Source of the DNA: Myxacorys californica WJT36-NPBG1
Lineage (GTDB): Bacteria; Cyanobacteriota; Cyanobacteriia; Leptolyngbyales; Leptolyngbyaceae
DNA length: 64,000 nt
Direction: 5' to 3'
Assembly (NCBI GenBank): GCA_019359315.1
Contig: JAHHHO010000014.1
Span: 1-64,000 of the forward strand
Shown here: positions 54,545 through 62,554 of the stretch, one piece after another
Numbering within the stretch: the stretch's first letter is position 1
How the letters are laid out: each line of letters begins with the position of its first letter
Position numbers and translations under genes: made by a program
Notes under the pieces: generated by a model
The model's input: only the letters and a program-made list of their open reading frames with translations
What the model was told of the DNA's origin: nothing
The model's database searches: none

Positions 54545-55153
54545 TTACTTTTTTTCAGCACTCTCAATGTCGATTGCATAACGAGCGATCGCTAGGGTAA
54601 TTCGTGCCTTCTCGGTTTCAGAAAGGTCTTCCCACGCCGCCGAACGCATATTGTTTGCTGGATCCTCGCCTCGCATTGAGTAAGCAAAAGGACGCGCCAG
54701 AACTTGCAAATCATCTTCTGCCCACCCAGGCAGCACGTCCTGCACACACTGCACTAACTGATCGGCGAGCGCGATGGAGGTCTGCGCCACTTGCTGAGCT
54801 TGCTGTGCGATGGCATTTAATAAATCCTGAGGAACATTGGCAAACTTGTGTGATAGCGAAGTTTGCAGAGTTGTTACCGAGAACAACTGATCGATATGGT
54901 TGAACAGAGACTGCGATCGCTCGGCGACGTCTTGATCCGATAGCTCCAAAGTAAGCGCTTGCTCTAAATCATTGAAGAATGATTCTGACGCTGGATCGGC
55001 AGGATTCCAGGGATAAGGAAGTTTGCTCTTTGGCTGATCTAGTACCTCAAACTCATCTCCGTTCCACGTCACGCCTTCTGCTTTGAGCAGCGCATCGAGA
55101 AGATCTTGCTCCACATTAATTGAGCGATTAGAACGACTTGCTTCCTTACTCAT
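54545..55153 (-). CDS. Acidic conserved hypothetical protein, third gene of the PP2C/CHAT cluster
   Basis: 202 residues, acidic, helical, with no signal or membrane segment. Recognisable stretches are LLDALLKAEGVTWNGDEFEV, YPWNPADPASESFFNDLEQA, LLNAIAQQAQQVAQTSIALA, GWAEDDLQVLARPFAYSMRG and AAWEDLSETEKARITLAIAR. I know no function. It is the last gene on the minus strand after the PP2C and CHAT-FHA genes (139 bases from the latter) and ends at a clear terminator, so it may be their partner. Confidence 0.75.
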   Translation of the reverse strand: MSKEASRSNRSINVEQDLLDALLKAEGVTWNGDEFEVLDQPKSKLPYPWNPADPASESFFNDLEQALTLELSDQDVAERSQSLFNHIDQLFSVTTLQTSLSHKFANVPQDLLNAIAQQAQQVAQTSIALADQLVQCVQDVLPGWAEDDLQVLARPFAYSMRGEDPANNMRSAAWEDLSETEKARITLAIARYAIDIESAEKK

Positions 55154-55292
55154 AGCTGATGAATCCCGCGTCCACGAATTAAATTAGGTTTGCTTTCTAG
55201 AGCTACAGACTGCCCAACCTCGATTCCGTAACTGATCCTACAATTTCCGTTAAATCACGCAATGATGGGACAGTTTCTGCAACGTCCTCCTC

Positions 55293-56945
55293 TCAGATCG
55301 CCTCTGACAGCATAACTGAAAATTCTAAGACAGAATTCTGAGAACCCCCGAATTTTAGTTGCGCTCCGGGCTGCAACGACACCTCCTGATGGTGGACTTT
55401 CTGCCAGTCGCCGGCAACCGTGACCCACGTTCCGTACCGAGAAAAATCTCGCAGAAAATAGGTAGGTTGATGAGCGCCTTCTGCCACGCTGCGATAGAAA
55501 ATTTCTGCATGTTTGCGCGAGACGCCTGGTTCGCTTGAAAGAACAACGTCGTTTTCAGCACTCATGCCGACTCGCATCAAGCCACCTCGAATCTGCCATA
55601 CTCTGGAAGTTTCCAGCGATCGCAGGGCGGCGATCGGCGTGGGTTGCCCAAGCTGACTAGGAGTGCGCGGAATTTGAGTTAAGCTTTCATCCGATGGCTT
55701 GATCAATTCCCCGTCAAACTCAGGGTGCATGTAGAGGACAGGCAATGTCCAGGCTTGATGATTAAACCGAAACAAGGTCAGTAAATGTTGCCGCGCCACG
55801 GCGACTGCTTGATCGATCGGCATTCGCTGAGCCAAGGCTTGAGCGAGAACTTCGATAAAGCTCAACGCTTCTTCATCCGTAATCGAATCGCGCATCGCTA
55901 AAACAGCCGGAACCCCGTGATGCAGCAACACTTCTGCCAAACTACTCCGAGGAATCACCTGATAGCCTTGCTGATCGGGTTGTGCGCCCCAACAGGCATT
56001 AAACACGGCTAATTTGACTTGACAGCGCGTGAGGACCTGCGCTAGTTCCGTTCCATTCATCGGCATGTCAGGACGCAAGAACAGCATCCCGCCATCTGGT
56101 GCGGGGACTCCGTGCCCTGCATAAAACAGGACGTTGTACCGCTTGGCTTCTAATACTTCAATCAATTCTGCGGGCGTCGGTTGTAATAGGGTATCGACCC
56201 GACAGGGTGCCATCCGCCGTCCATCCCCACCCTTTGGATTTAAGATCCGAGTCAGCGCGATCGCTTCTTGCTCTAGCCGCAACCGGTTTAGATCAGCCTT
56301 CTGAATTCCTTCTAGCGCACTAGAATTAGGCTGCGCTCCCGGAGCCGCGTCTTGGCCCAACACCAGCAGAATATTCAAGCTTTGCTCAGAGCGCAAGGCA
56401 GGCAGCGCATCTACGTCACTGGTCGTGCGACTGAAGAGAAGCTGCTGGCTCAGGGACACCGCTTGCTTGCCCGCATCGCTCTGCATAATCTCCCACGGAA
56501 TTTCAATCAAGGCGGGATCGCGGACATCGATCCGGATTCGCAGGGGTTTACCTTGCCCAATCGCGATTCCCTGGCTTTGATCGAGGCTACTCTGAATCGG
56601 CCCATCAAATAGCCAATGCCATAGCCCAACTCCTAGCGTCTGCATCAACCGCCCGCCCCGAGAAACGGGCTGTCCTAGAGGGGATTCAATTAGAACGGGG
56701 GGACGGGCTTGCGACACGTGAGGCACATCCGGCAAGCCCCGCGCCGAAAATAGCTCTTGCCATGCCCACCAAAGCTGTGCCAGTTCATCTGACCAGATCG
56801 AGTCGTGCAGCACATATCCTGCTCGATAGGGCGCTTGGATAACATGAATGGCAAAGTGCGGCGCTTGGGTTGCCCGCAATCGTCCGATCGCTAAACTTAA
56901 GCAGGGAATGTCCAACACAGCCATTAATTCACTACAAATACTCAA
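55293..56945 (-). CDS. CHAT-domain protein with C-terminal FHA domain
   Basis: 550 residues. Residues 130-405 form a CHAT (caspase-like) domain with catalytic His278 in FYAGHGVPAPDGG and Cys318 in VFNACWGAQ. Residues 450-545 form an FHA domain that reads phospho-threonine: MRVGMSAENDVVL, SRKHAEI (Ser476, Arg477, His479) and FSRYGTWV, where the usual Asn before GT is Tyr. No signal or membrane segment. It follows a PP2C phosphatase gene by 76 bases on the same strand, suggesting a phosphorylation-controlled protease. Substrate unknown. Confidence 0.9.
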   Translation of the reverse strand: MSICSELMAVLDIPCLSLAIGRLRATQAPHFAIHVIQAPYRAGYVLHDSIWSDELAQLWWAWQELFSARGLPDVPHVSQARPPVLIESPLGQPVSRGGRLMQTLGVGLWHWLFDGPIQSSLDQSQGIAIGQGKPLRIRIDVRDPALIEIPWEIMQSDAGKQAVSLSQQLLFSRTTSDVDALPALRSEQSLNILLVLGQDAAPGAQPNSSALEGIQKADLNRLRLEQEAIALTRILNPKGGDGRRMAPCRVDTLLQPTPAELIEVLEAKRYNVLFYAGHGVPAPDGGMLFLRPDMPMNGTELAQVLTRCQVKLAVFNACWGAQPDQQGYQVIPRSSLAEVLLHHGVPAVLAMRDSITDEEALSFIEVLAQALAQRMPIDQAVAVARQHLLTLFRFNHQAWTLPVLYMHPEFDGELIKPSDESLTQIPRTPSQLGQPTPIAALRSLETSRVWQIRGGLMRVGMSAENDVVLSSEPGVSRKHAEIFYRSVAEGAHQPTYFLRDFSRYGTWVTVAGDWQKVHHQEVSLQPGAQLKFGGSQNSVLEFSVMLSEAI

Positions 56946-57021
56946 ACATGATGCTTCCCAAACTCAATCTTAAAGGCTAGACCTGTTAGAAACGAACTCT
57001 TCGTTCGGTTTCTGTCATTCG

Positions 57022-59346
57022 TTAGCGATTTGGCTGAGGAGATTGCCGTGGCGTATCCGTGGGCGAAGGAGTTGAACTCGTTGTTGAACTCGCTGGACTA
57101 GAGGTTGTAGTTGGACTCGGAGTTAGGCTTGGAGTCAGGCTTGGAGAACCAGGAGTACACGCTCCTAACTGATTGGGCTGGAGGCTAAGGTCTTGGTTGA
57201 TAAAGGGCGCGATCGCGCTTTCCTGCTGCCATCCAGTTTGTCCTGGAATGGCAAATCCACTATCAGGCGGAACCGAACACACTTTCAGCCCAACCCAAGT
57301 TTGGCCCTGGACGGTTCGCTGTCCTACCACCTGAAGAACACTGCCTGAAGGAATTTGTCCCACAATCTGTTGAGGCGAGAGGTTGATCGGCTGTTCAGGA
57401 TTCCGTAAGAGCGGTAGTTTCGGGCTCGCCGCATCCCGTTCGAGTTGCAGCAGCGATCCCGTTGATAATTTGACGCTAGGAGACGGGGAGGGATCAGGGG
57501 CAACTGCTGTAGGTGTCGAGGGAGTGGCTAATGGGGGCGTTGGGATTACGGCTCGGCGTAGCTCTGGAATCAGCAGAAGTGCTAAGAGTCCGCCGAGTCC
57601 GAGCAATCCGAGAAAGGTAAAGATTGGGGCAAGCCACCGCCCCGATCTAGACGCGTTAGACGGCACAACAATTTGTGTTTTTAGACGGGACGGATTGCTG
57701 GTCGCCTTGCTAGGAGGCGTCTGGGGAGGAACTGCCGATTGAGCCGTAGATAAGATAGGAGCATCGCCACGTTCTTGGCTAACTTGAAACCGCATGAGAG
57801 CGATCGTCACGTTATCGTGGCCATTTCGAGTGTTGGCAATCTCGACTAATCGGCGGGCAGCAGTTCCTAAATCTGCTTTGCCATCTAAAAGCGGCGCAAT
57901 TTCGGTCTGCCAGCATTCCTCGATGCGATCGTTGTCGCTCAACCCATCGGAACACAGCAGAAACACACAGTCTTCGTCTATGACAAATCGCTGCACAGTG
58001 GGATGAAGATACGTTGAACTACCCATTCCCAACGCTTGCACTAGAGAGCCAGAGGCGGGATGCTGGAGCGCTTCACGGTACAGGGTATAGCCAAGCCGCA
58101 CTTCCCGCGAGGCTACGTCATCATCAAGCGTGACTTGATAGCACTCGGTGCGAGTGATGCGGTAGGCGCGGCTATCTCCCACATGGGCAAGGTAGAGTTG
58201 ATGGGCAGAGGCTAAACCCATGACCACGGTTGTCCCCATGCGCTGGCGCTCTTGCCGTCGTTCTAAGTCATTTTGCTGACTGATGCTGTTGTTGGCAGCA
58301 CAGACCGCTTCATCTAACATATGGGATACGCTGGCGGCGTCCATAGAATGGGAAGCATTTTTCTGGACTTCTTCAGCGATCGTTGCGATCGCGATTCCTG
58401 ACGCAACTTCTCCGCCTTCATGTCCGCCAATTCCGTCACACACAATTACTAAAGGGAACGGCGCGGCCTCGGTTGACGTGACAAAATTCGTGCCTTGGGG
58501 GGGATAGCAAGCGTCTTCGTTGGTCTGGCGGCTTGGCCCTTGATCGGTATCGGTGGCGATGTGAACTTGGCGATGCTGCCCGGTTGCATGGGTTGCCAAC
58601 GCTTGATCGAGAATGGCAACCAAATGTTCTGGGGCTGTGATCTGCTCGTCAATCAAGTTTCGGCAGAGGTCGCTCAGAAACTCTGCGATCGCACTGTTAG
58701 ATCGGGGTTGCCACTCTGCCCAGAGGTGTCCCAACTGAACGAGCGTAGGCGGCTGGCGATCATGGGCGAGTTCTAGCGATCGCACTAACGCACCATCAAC
58801 TCGCAGCAATTCTGGAACAAGTAGGGTCGAGGCAACCTTCTCTGAACTCATCGGTTGCCAAAGCTGAGCAATTTGCCACAGCCAATTCAATTGACGCAAC
58901 GCAGAACTGGATGGCCATTGACTAGCGAGATCTGGCATCAGCATTCCGCTCAAGTCTTGACCTTGGCTAGACCTAGCTCCGCTTGAATAGATGGGGGCTT
59001 GCTCTAAAAGCAAAACAGCCATGTCTTCTGACTCAACAAAGCCGTAAATTTGAGGAATATGAATACGGTAAGGGAAAAGCCGCAAATAAGCTTCGAGACT
59101 CGGCGTAATATCTGTCGGTGCCTCTGGGATCAAACCAGGCGTTGTGTCTAGCAGAATTCTCTGACTTTTCAAAATATAGCGGTTGGCAACCCTATCGCCC
59201 GGACGAAGCGTTTCCAAACCAACACCTACGGCCCAGAGATATCGCTTTGGCAGAGGCGTTTGGCAGTTTGAGCAGATCTGACTGCTCTCTGCATTGGGCA
59301 TCTGACACAAGTAGTTAGGACACTGAATAGGTGAATCGTTTTGCAT
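57022..59346 (-). CDS. PP2C-type Ser/Thr phosphatase with zinc ribbon, kinase-like region and membrane anchor
   Basis: 774 residues. A zinc ribbon (Cys9, Cys14, Cys25, Cys28) starts the protein. Residues 45-255 look like a degenerate protein-kinase fold (RVANRYILKSQRILLD, DMAVLLLEQAPIYSS) without catalytic Lys-Asp motifs. PP2C spans about 262-525: DTDQGPSRQTNEDA, VIVCDGIGGHEGGE, LAHVGDSRAYRI, LLCSDGLSDN and NGHDNVTIAL, with all metal Asp residues. A membrane helix (WLAPIFTFLGLLGLGGLLAL) near 580 is followed by a small beta domain and a Ser/Thr/Pro-rich tail. First gene of a cluster with CHAT-FHA. Confidence 0.9.
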   Translation of the reverse strand: MQNDSPIQCPNYLCQMPNAESSQICSNCQTPLPKRYLWAVGVGLETLRPGDRVANRYILKSQRILLDTTPGLIPEAPTDITPSLEAYLRLFPYRIHIPQIYGFVESEDMAVLLLEQAPIYSSGARSSQGQDLSGMLMPDLASQWPSSSALRQLNWLWQIAQLWQPMSSEKVASTLLVPELLRVDGALVRSLELAHDRQPPTLVQLGHLWAEWQPRSNSAIAEFLSDLCRNLIDEQITAPEHLVAILDQALATHATGQHRQVHIATDTDQGPSRQTNEDACYPPQGTNFVTSTEAAPFPLVIVCDGIGGHEGGEVASGIAIATIAEEVQKNASHSMDAASVSHMLDEAVCAANNSISQQNDLERRQERQRMGTTVVMGLASAHQLYLAHVGDSRAYRITRTECYQVTLDDDVASREVRLGYTLYREALQHPASGSLVQALGMGSSTYLHPTVQRFVIDEDCVFLLCSDGLSDNDRIEECWQTEIAPLLDGKADLGTAARRLVEIANTRNGHDNVTIALMRFQVSQERGDAPILSTAQSAVPPQTPPSKATSNPSRLKTQIVVPSNASRSGRWLAPIFTFLGLLGLGGLLALLLIPELRRAVIPTPPLATPSTPTAVAPDPSPSPSVKLSTGSLLQLERDAASPKLPLLRNPEQPINLSPQQIVGQIPSGSVLQVVGQRTVQGQTWVGLKVCSVPPDSGFAIPGQTGWQQESAIAPFINQDLSLQPNQLGACTPGSPSLTPSLTPSPTTTSSPASSTTSSTPSPTDTPRQSPQPNR

Positions 59347-59355
59347 TGAGACTTA

Positions 59356-59389
59356 CGCACTGACTAGAAAGGCGCACTGACTGGGAAGG
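59356..59389 (+). repeat. 17-bp tandem duplication
   Basis: CGCACTGACTAGAAAGG then CGCACTGACTGGGAAGG (two differences), 10 bases upstream of the PP2C start codon. Confidence 0.85.
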
Positions 59390-59487
59390 TGGAAAAGGGC
59401 AATGCGGATTAGCTTAACATTCCACCGAAAACAGCAATTGCCACCCTTCTATGTTATCCCGCGTAGGTTATTCCACTTAATTTCTAC

Positions 59488-59528
59488 TTGACGCCAGGCT
59501 GAACCTGCTGGAGGAATACTGGCGTCAA
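59488..59528. promoter_or_regulatory. 10-bp inverted repeat in the PP2C/pedR divergent region
   Basis: TTGACGCCAG (59488-59497) and CTGGCGTCAA (59519-59528), spacing 21 bases. It could be an operator for a dimeric regulator or a leader hairpin; no partner site known. Confidence 0.4.
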
Positions 59529-59547
59529 CGCTGCGTCCATGAAGAAC

Positions 59548-59575
59548 ATATCGACCGATTAATATCGACCGATAT
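59548..59575 (+). repeat. 14-bp tandem duplication
   Basis: ATATCGACCGATTA and ATATCGACCGATAT are adjacent, with a degenerate third unit (GACTGACCAACATCGAC) after them. Confidence 0.75.
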
Positions 59576-59675
59576 AGACTGACCAACATCGACAGGATAA
59601 ATGACTAGGTATTTGCGCTTTCCCCAGATCCACCTAGAATTGAGAGGGGAATAAGTAGATATACACAGCAGGATA

Positions 59676-59981
59676 ATGGATATGGCAGAAAATGAGTCTA
59701 AAGTTTCATCCTCTCAGGCTCAGTCGCCATTGTCAGAACGGGAACTCCAGGTCATTGAACTCGTGGCGTCGGGGTTCACGAATCTAGAGATTGCTGAAAA
59801 GTTGGAAATTAGCAAGCGAACGGTAGACAACCATATCAGCAATATCCTGACCAAAACGGGAACCGATAACCGTGTGGCGTTAGTACGCTGGGCGCTGCAA
59901 TGGGGCAAAGTGTGTATTGATGAAGTGAACTGCTGCACCCTGCCGCCATACAAGGCTAATGAGGACAGAGCCTCGTCTTAG
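59676..59981 (+). CDS. pedR: Small LuxR-type regulator, PedR-like
   Basis: A 101-residue stand-alone LuxR/GerE helix-turn-helix protein: SPLSERELQVIELVASGFTN, LEIAEKLEISKRTVDNHISN then ILTKTGTDNRVALVRWA. There is no receiver domain. The C-terminus has Cys80, Cys86 and Cys87 (KVCIDEVNCCTLPP). Small regulators of this layout in cyanobacteria include PedR, which senses photosynthetic electron flow through a cysteine and thioredoxin. I assign by length, HTH type and cysteine position. Divergent from the PP2C gene. Confidence 0.75.
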   Translation: MDMAENESKVSSSQAQSPLSERELQVIELVASGFTNLEIAEKLEISKRTVDNHISNILTKTGTDNRVALVRWALQWGKVCIDEVNCCTLPPYKANEDRASS

Positions 59982-60057
59982 AAGAGCTTGAGTTCAAGGA
60001 ATTGAGTTCAATAGTGGGGTCTTCCCCAATATAGCGATCGTACACGAGGTGCAAACG

Positions 60058-60309
60058 TTGAAATATTCCATCCGAAATGCTCGGCTTCCTTTGGCAGTTT
60101 ACCGAGAGATTGCGGCTCATCTCTCTCAACTGGAGGGCGTGAAGACCGATTTGACGCCAGAAACTTCTAAATCCTTTGACTACACGGCAAGCCAAATTGA
60201 TCGCTTAGAGATTCAACTTGCTGATCCCGCCCAGGCAGAGGAGAAAGTTGAACAAATTTTGGCGTACTATAGCGATCGCTTTGGTGCGTGGGAACGCCAG
60301 TCAACCTAA
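60058..60309 (+). CDS. Conserved small hypothetical protein upstream of hisS
   Basis: The TTG at 60058 with GAGG 8 bases upstream gives 83 residues (MKYSIRNARLPLAVYREIAA); a GTG at 60049 is an alternative. The sequence is helical and polar: HLSQLEGVKTDLTPETSKSF, DYTASQIDRLEIQLADPAQA, and a tyrosine-rich end (ILAYYSDRFGAWERQ). No motif. It lies 25 bases before hisS, so they are probably co-transcribed. Family not recognised. Confidence 0.7.
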   Translation: MKYSIRNARLPLAVYREIAAHLSQLEGVKTDLTPETSKSFDYTASQIDRLEIQLADPAQAEEKVEQILAYYSDRFGAWERQST

Positions 60310-60334
60310 ATATTATTGAAATTTCAAAAGCGCA

Positions 60335-61615
60335 ATGGCTTCAATTCAAGCAATTCGAGGAACGCGGGACATTTTGCCTGGTGAGATTGGCGACTGGCAA
60401 ACGATCGAATCGGTGGCTCGAACGATTCTAGGCTGTGCCGCTTATCAGGAAATTCGCACGCCTCTGTTCGAGCAGACCGACTTATTTGAGCGGGGCATTG
60501 GCGAAGCAACGGATGTGGTCGGCAAGGAAATGTACACCTTTAAAGATCGCGGCGATCGCTCTCTTACCTTACGCCCCGAAGGAACGGCAGGCGTTGTGCG
60601 ATCGTATGTTGAACATGGACTCCATGCCCAAGGCGGGGTGCAGCGATTGTGGTACACCGGAGCCATGTTTCGCTACGAACGTCCCCAAGCCGGACGGCAG
60701 CGCCAGTTTCATCAGTTGGGCGTAGAAGTATTGGGCAGCAGCGATGTGCGAGCGGATGCCGAAGTCATTGCGATCGCTAACCAAATTCTTCAAACGATTG
60801 GCTTAAAAAACCTCTCGCTGCAACTGAACTCGATTGGCGACGCGAGCGATCGCAGCAACTACCGGGAAGCCCTCGTCGCTTATCTGGCGCCCTTTCAAGA
60901 CCAGCTTGATCCCGATTCGCAGCACCGTTTGAGCCACAATCCGCTCAGAATTCTAGATAGCAAAGACGCTAACACCCAAGCCATTCTCGATAAAGCACCC
61001 AGCATCTTGGAGTATCTCAGCCCTGATTCGCAGAAACGGTTTGAGCAAATCCAAGCTCTCTTAAATGATTTGGGCATTCCGTCCACGATTAATGCTCGCC
61101 TTGTGCGCGGCTTAGATTACTACACGCATACCGTTTTTGAGATTCAGTCAGAGGACTTGGGCGCACAAGCAACAGTTTGTGCAGGCGGGCGCTATGACGG
61201 GCTGGTGAGCCAGTTAGGCGGACCCGAGACGCCAGCCGTTGGATGGGCAATGGGGCTAGAACGCTTGGTCATTCTTTTGCAGCAGCTTCAAGCCCAAAAA
61301 CTACCGTCGGTTGACTTTTATATCGTTTCTAGGGGCGAGGCGGCAGAAGCCCAAGCCCTAAAGCTCGCACAAGCCCTTCGCCAAAGCGGATTCAAAACTG
61401 AATTGGATCTCAGTGGCAGCGCCTTTGGTAAGCAATTTAAACGTGCCGATCGCAGTGGAGCCGCCGCGTGTTTAATTCTAGGTGATGCAGAAGCCGAGGC
61501 TGCAACTGTGCAACTGAAATGGCTGAAGAGCGGTGAACAAAGCGCGATCGCCCAAACAGAGTTGCTGAGCAATCTTGATCAGCTAAGGCAGCAGCTTACC
61601 CACGCAACAGCATAA
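60335..61615 (+). CDS. hisS: Histidyl-tRNA synthetase
   Basis: A class II aminoacyl-tRNA synthetase of 426 residues. GTRDILPGEIGDW at the start, motif 2 LTLRPEGTAGVVRSYVEHGL, histidine-specific LVRGLDYYTHTVFE and the AGGRYDGLVSQLGGP block, motif 3 PAVGWAMGLERL, then the anticodon-binding domain. Charges tRNA-His in the cytosol. The ATG at 60335 gives MASIQAIRGTRD. Confidence 0.96.
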   Translation: MASIQAIRGTRDILPGEIGDWQTIESVARTILGCAAYQEIRTPLFEQTDLFERGIGEATDVVGKEMYTFKDRGDRSLTLRPEGTAGVVRSYVEHGLHAQGGVQRLWYTGAMFRYERPQAGRQRQFHQLGVEVLGSSDVRADAEVIAIANQILQTIGLKNLSLQLNSIGDASDRSNYREALVAYLAPFQDQLDPDSQHRLSHNPLRILDSKDANTQAILDKAPSILEYLSPDSQKRFEQIQALLNDLGIPSTINARLVRGLDYYTHTVFEIQSEDLGAQATVCAGGRYDGLVSQLGGPETPAVGWAMGLERLVILLQQLQAQKLPSVDFYIVSRGEAAEAQALKLAQALRQSGFKTELDLSGSAFGKQFKRADRSGAAACLILGDAEAEAATVQLKWLKSGEQSAIAQTELLSNLDQLRQQLTHATA

Positions 61616-61901
61616 GTAGAGCCTAAAGAATTGCATTTCCCGTCCTGCAAAAATCACCAATTTTTTGGGTTCACCTACTTAACTTAAAGGCATCGCGTTG
61701 ATGAAATGGCGACGAACTAATTCAGAGCAACCGTTAGTTGATCGATGAGTGGATTGTAACGATTCGATTAATCTTCTACTTCATCCGTTGTGACAGAGTG
61801 AACTTTTCTAAAGACTTTGTTATGGTTTCCACCTTTTTCTCCTTAGAATAAATCTCGAATTCTTTTTGTTCTTTTCAGAATTATTAGGAACTATTAAAAA
61901 T

Positions 61902-62375
61902 ATGACTGAACAAGTCGTGAAGCCTTACCAGGGAGATCCCTTTGTAGGAAATCTCTCCACACCCATCAACGATTCTTCGTTCACCCGTGCGTTTATTGGC
62001 AACTTGCCAGCTTACCGCAAAGGTCTCTCGCCTCTGCTGCGCGGTCTAGAAATTGGCATGGCACACGGCTATTTCCTCGTCGGACCTTGGACAGTCTTCG
62101 GACCCTTGCGCGATTCCGAGGAGGCGGCTTTAGGCGGATTGATCGCGGCCGTTGCCCTCATCCTGATCGCGACGCTTTGCCTCTCGTCCTATGGATTGGC
62201 CACCTTTCAGAATGACGACGACAACTCCTCCAAAAATTCGCTTCAGACCTCAGAAGGGTGGAGCCAATTTGCGGGTGGATTCTTTATTGGGGCAGTCGGC
62301 GGTGCGTTTGTGGCTTACTTGCTGTTAACCAATCTTCCGATTCTTGACTCTATTATGCGCGGCGGCTTCAACTAA
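61902..62375 (+). CDS. psaL: Photosystem I reaction centre subunit XI
   Basis: PsaL joins PSI monomers into trimers or tetramers in the thylakoid membrane. The ATG at 61902 gives [20 protein letters not shown] and 157 residues, a normal length; a longer frame from 61866 is not conserved. Conserved blocks are [40 protein letters not shown] and the membrane helices [20 protein letters not shown] and [20 protein letters not shown]. psaI is not visible directly downstream. PSI genes are known targets of RpaB, whose gene is 8 kb away. Confidence 0.97.
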   Translation: MTEQVVKPYQGDPFVGNLSTPINDSSFTRAFIGNLPAYRKGLSPLLRGLEIGMAHGYFLVGPWTVFGPLRDSEEAALGGLIAAVALILIATLCLSSYGLATFQNDDDNSSKNSLQTSEGWSQFAGGFFIGAVGGAFVAYLLLTNLPILDSIMRGGFN

Positions 62376-62415
62376 ACAAGTTGTGCGACGCTCAGTCACT
62401 TCAATCTTGCTGTTT

Positions 62416-62446
62416 GAGTCTGATTTTCAACAATCAGGCTCTTTTT
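62416..62446 (+). terminator. Rho-independent terminator of psaL
   Basis: GAGTCTGATT pairs with AATCAGGCTC (one G-T pair) around a 6-base loop and is followed by TTTTT, 40 bases after the stop. Confidence 0.8.
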
Positions 62447-62554
62447 CATGGTCTTTATCTCCGGGAGTTAGAGGTAACTTTCATAATCCGTAGTCAAATC
62501 GTCGAACTTGGTCTACTCTTAGAACTACAAATTTCGGTGGGAAGCTCCTTAGCC

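Larger units (their letters stand above)
59347..59675. other. Divergent intergenic region with repeats and a hairpin
   Basis: 329 bases between the PP2C gene and the pedR-like gene. It contains two short tandem duplications (59356-59389 and 59548-59575) and a 10-bp inverted repeat (59488-59528). Promoters of both genes must lie here. Confidence 0.6.

Noticed and set aside
61616-61901. HLR1 site for RpaB upstream of psaL
   Set aside because: Only one half-site-like TTACAAT (minus strand near 61757) is visible; no second half at the proper spacing could be found by eye.
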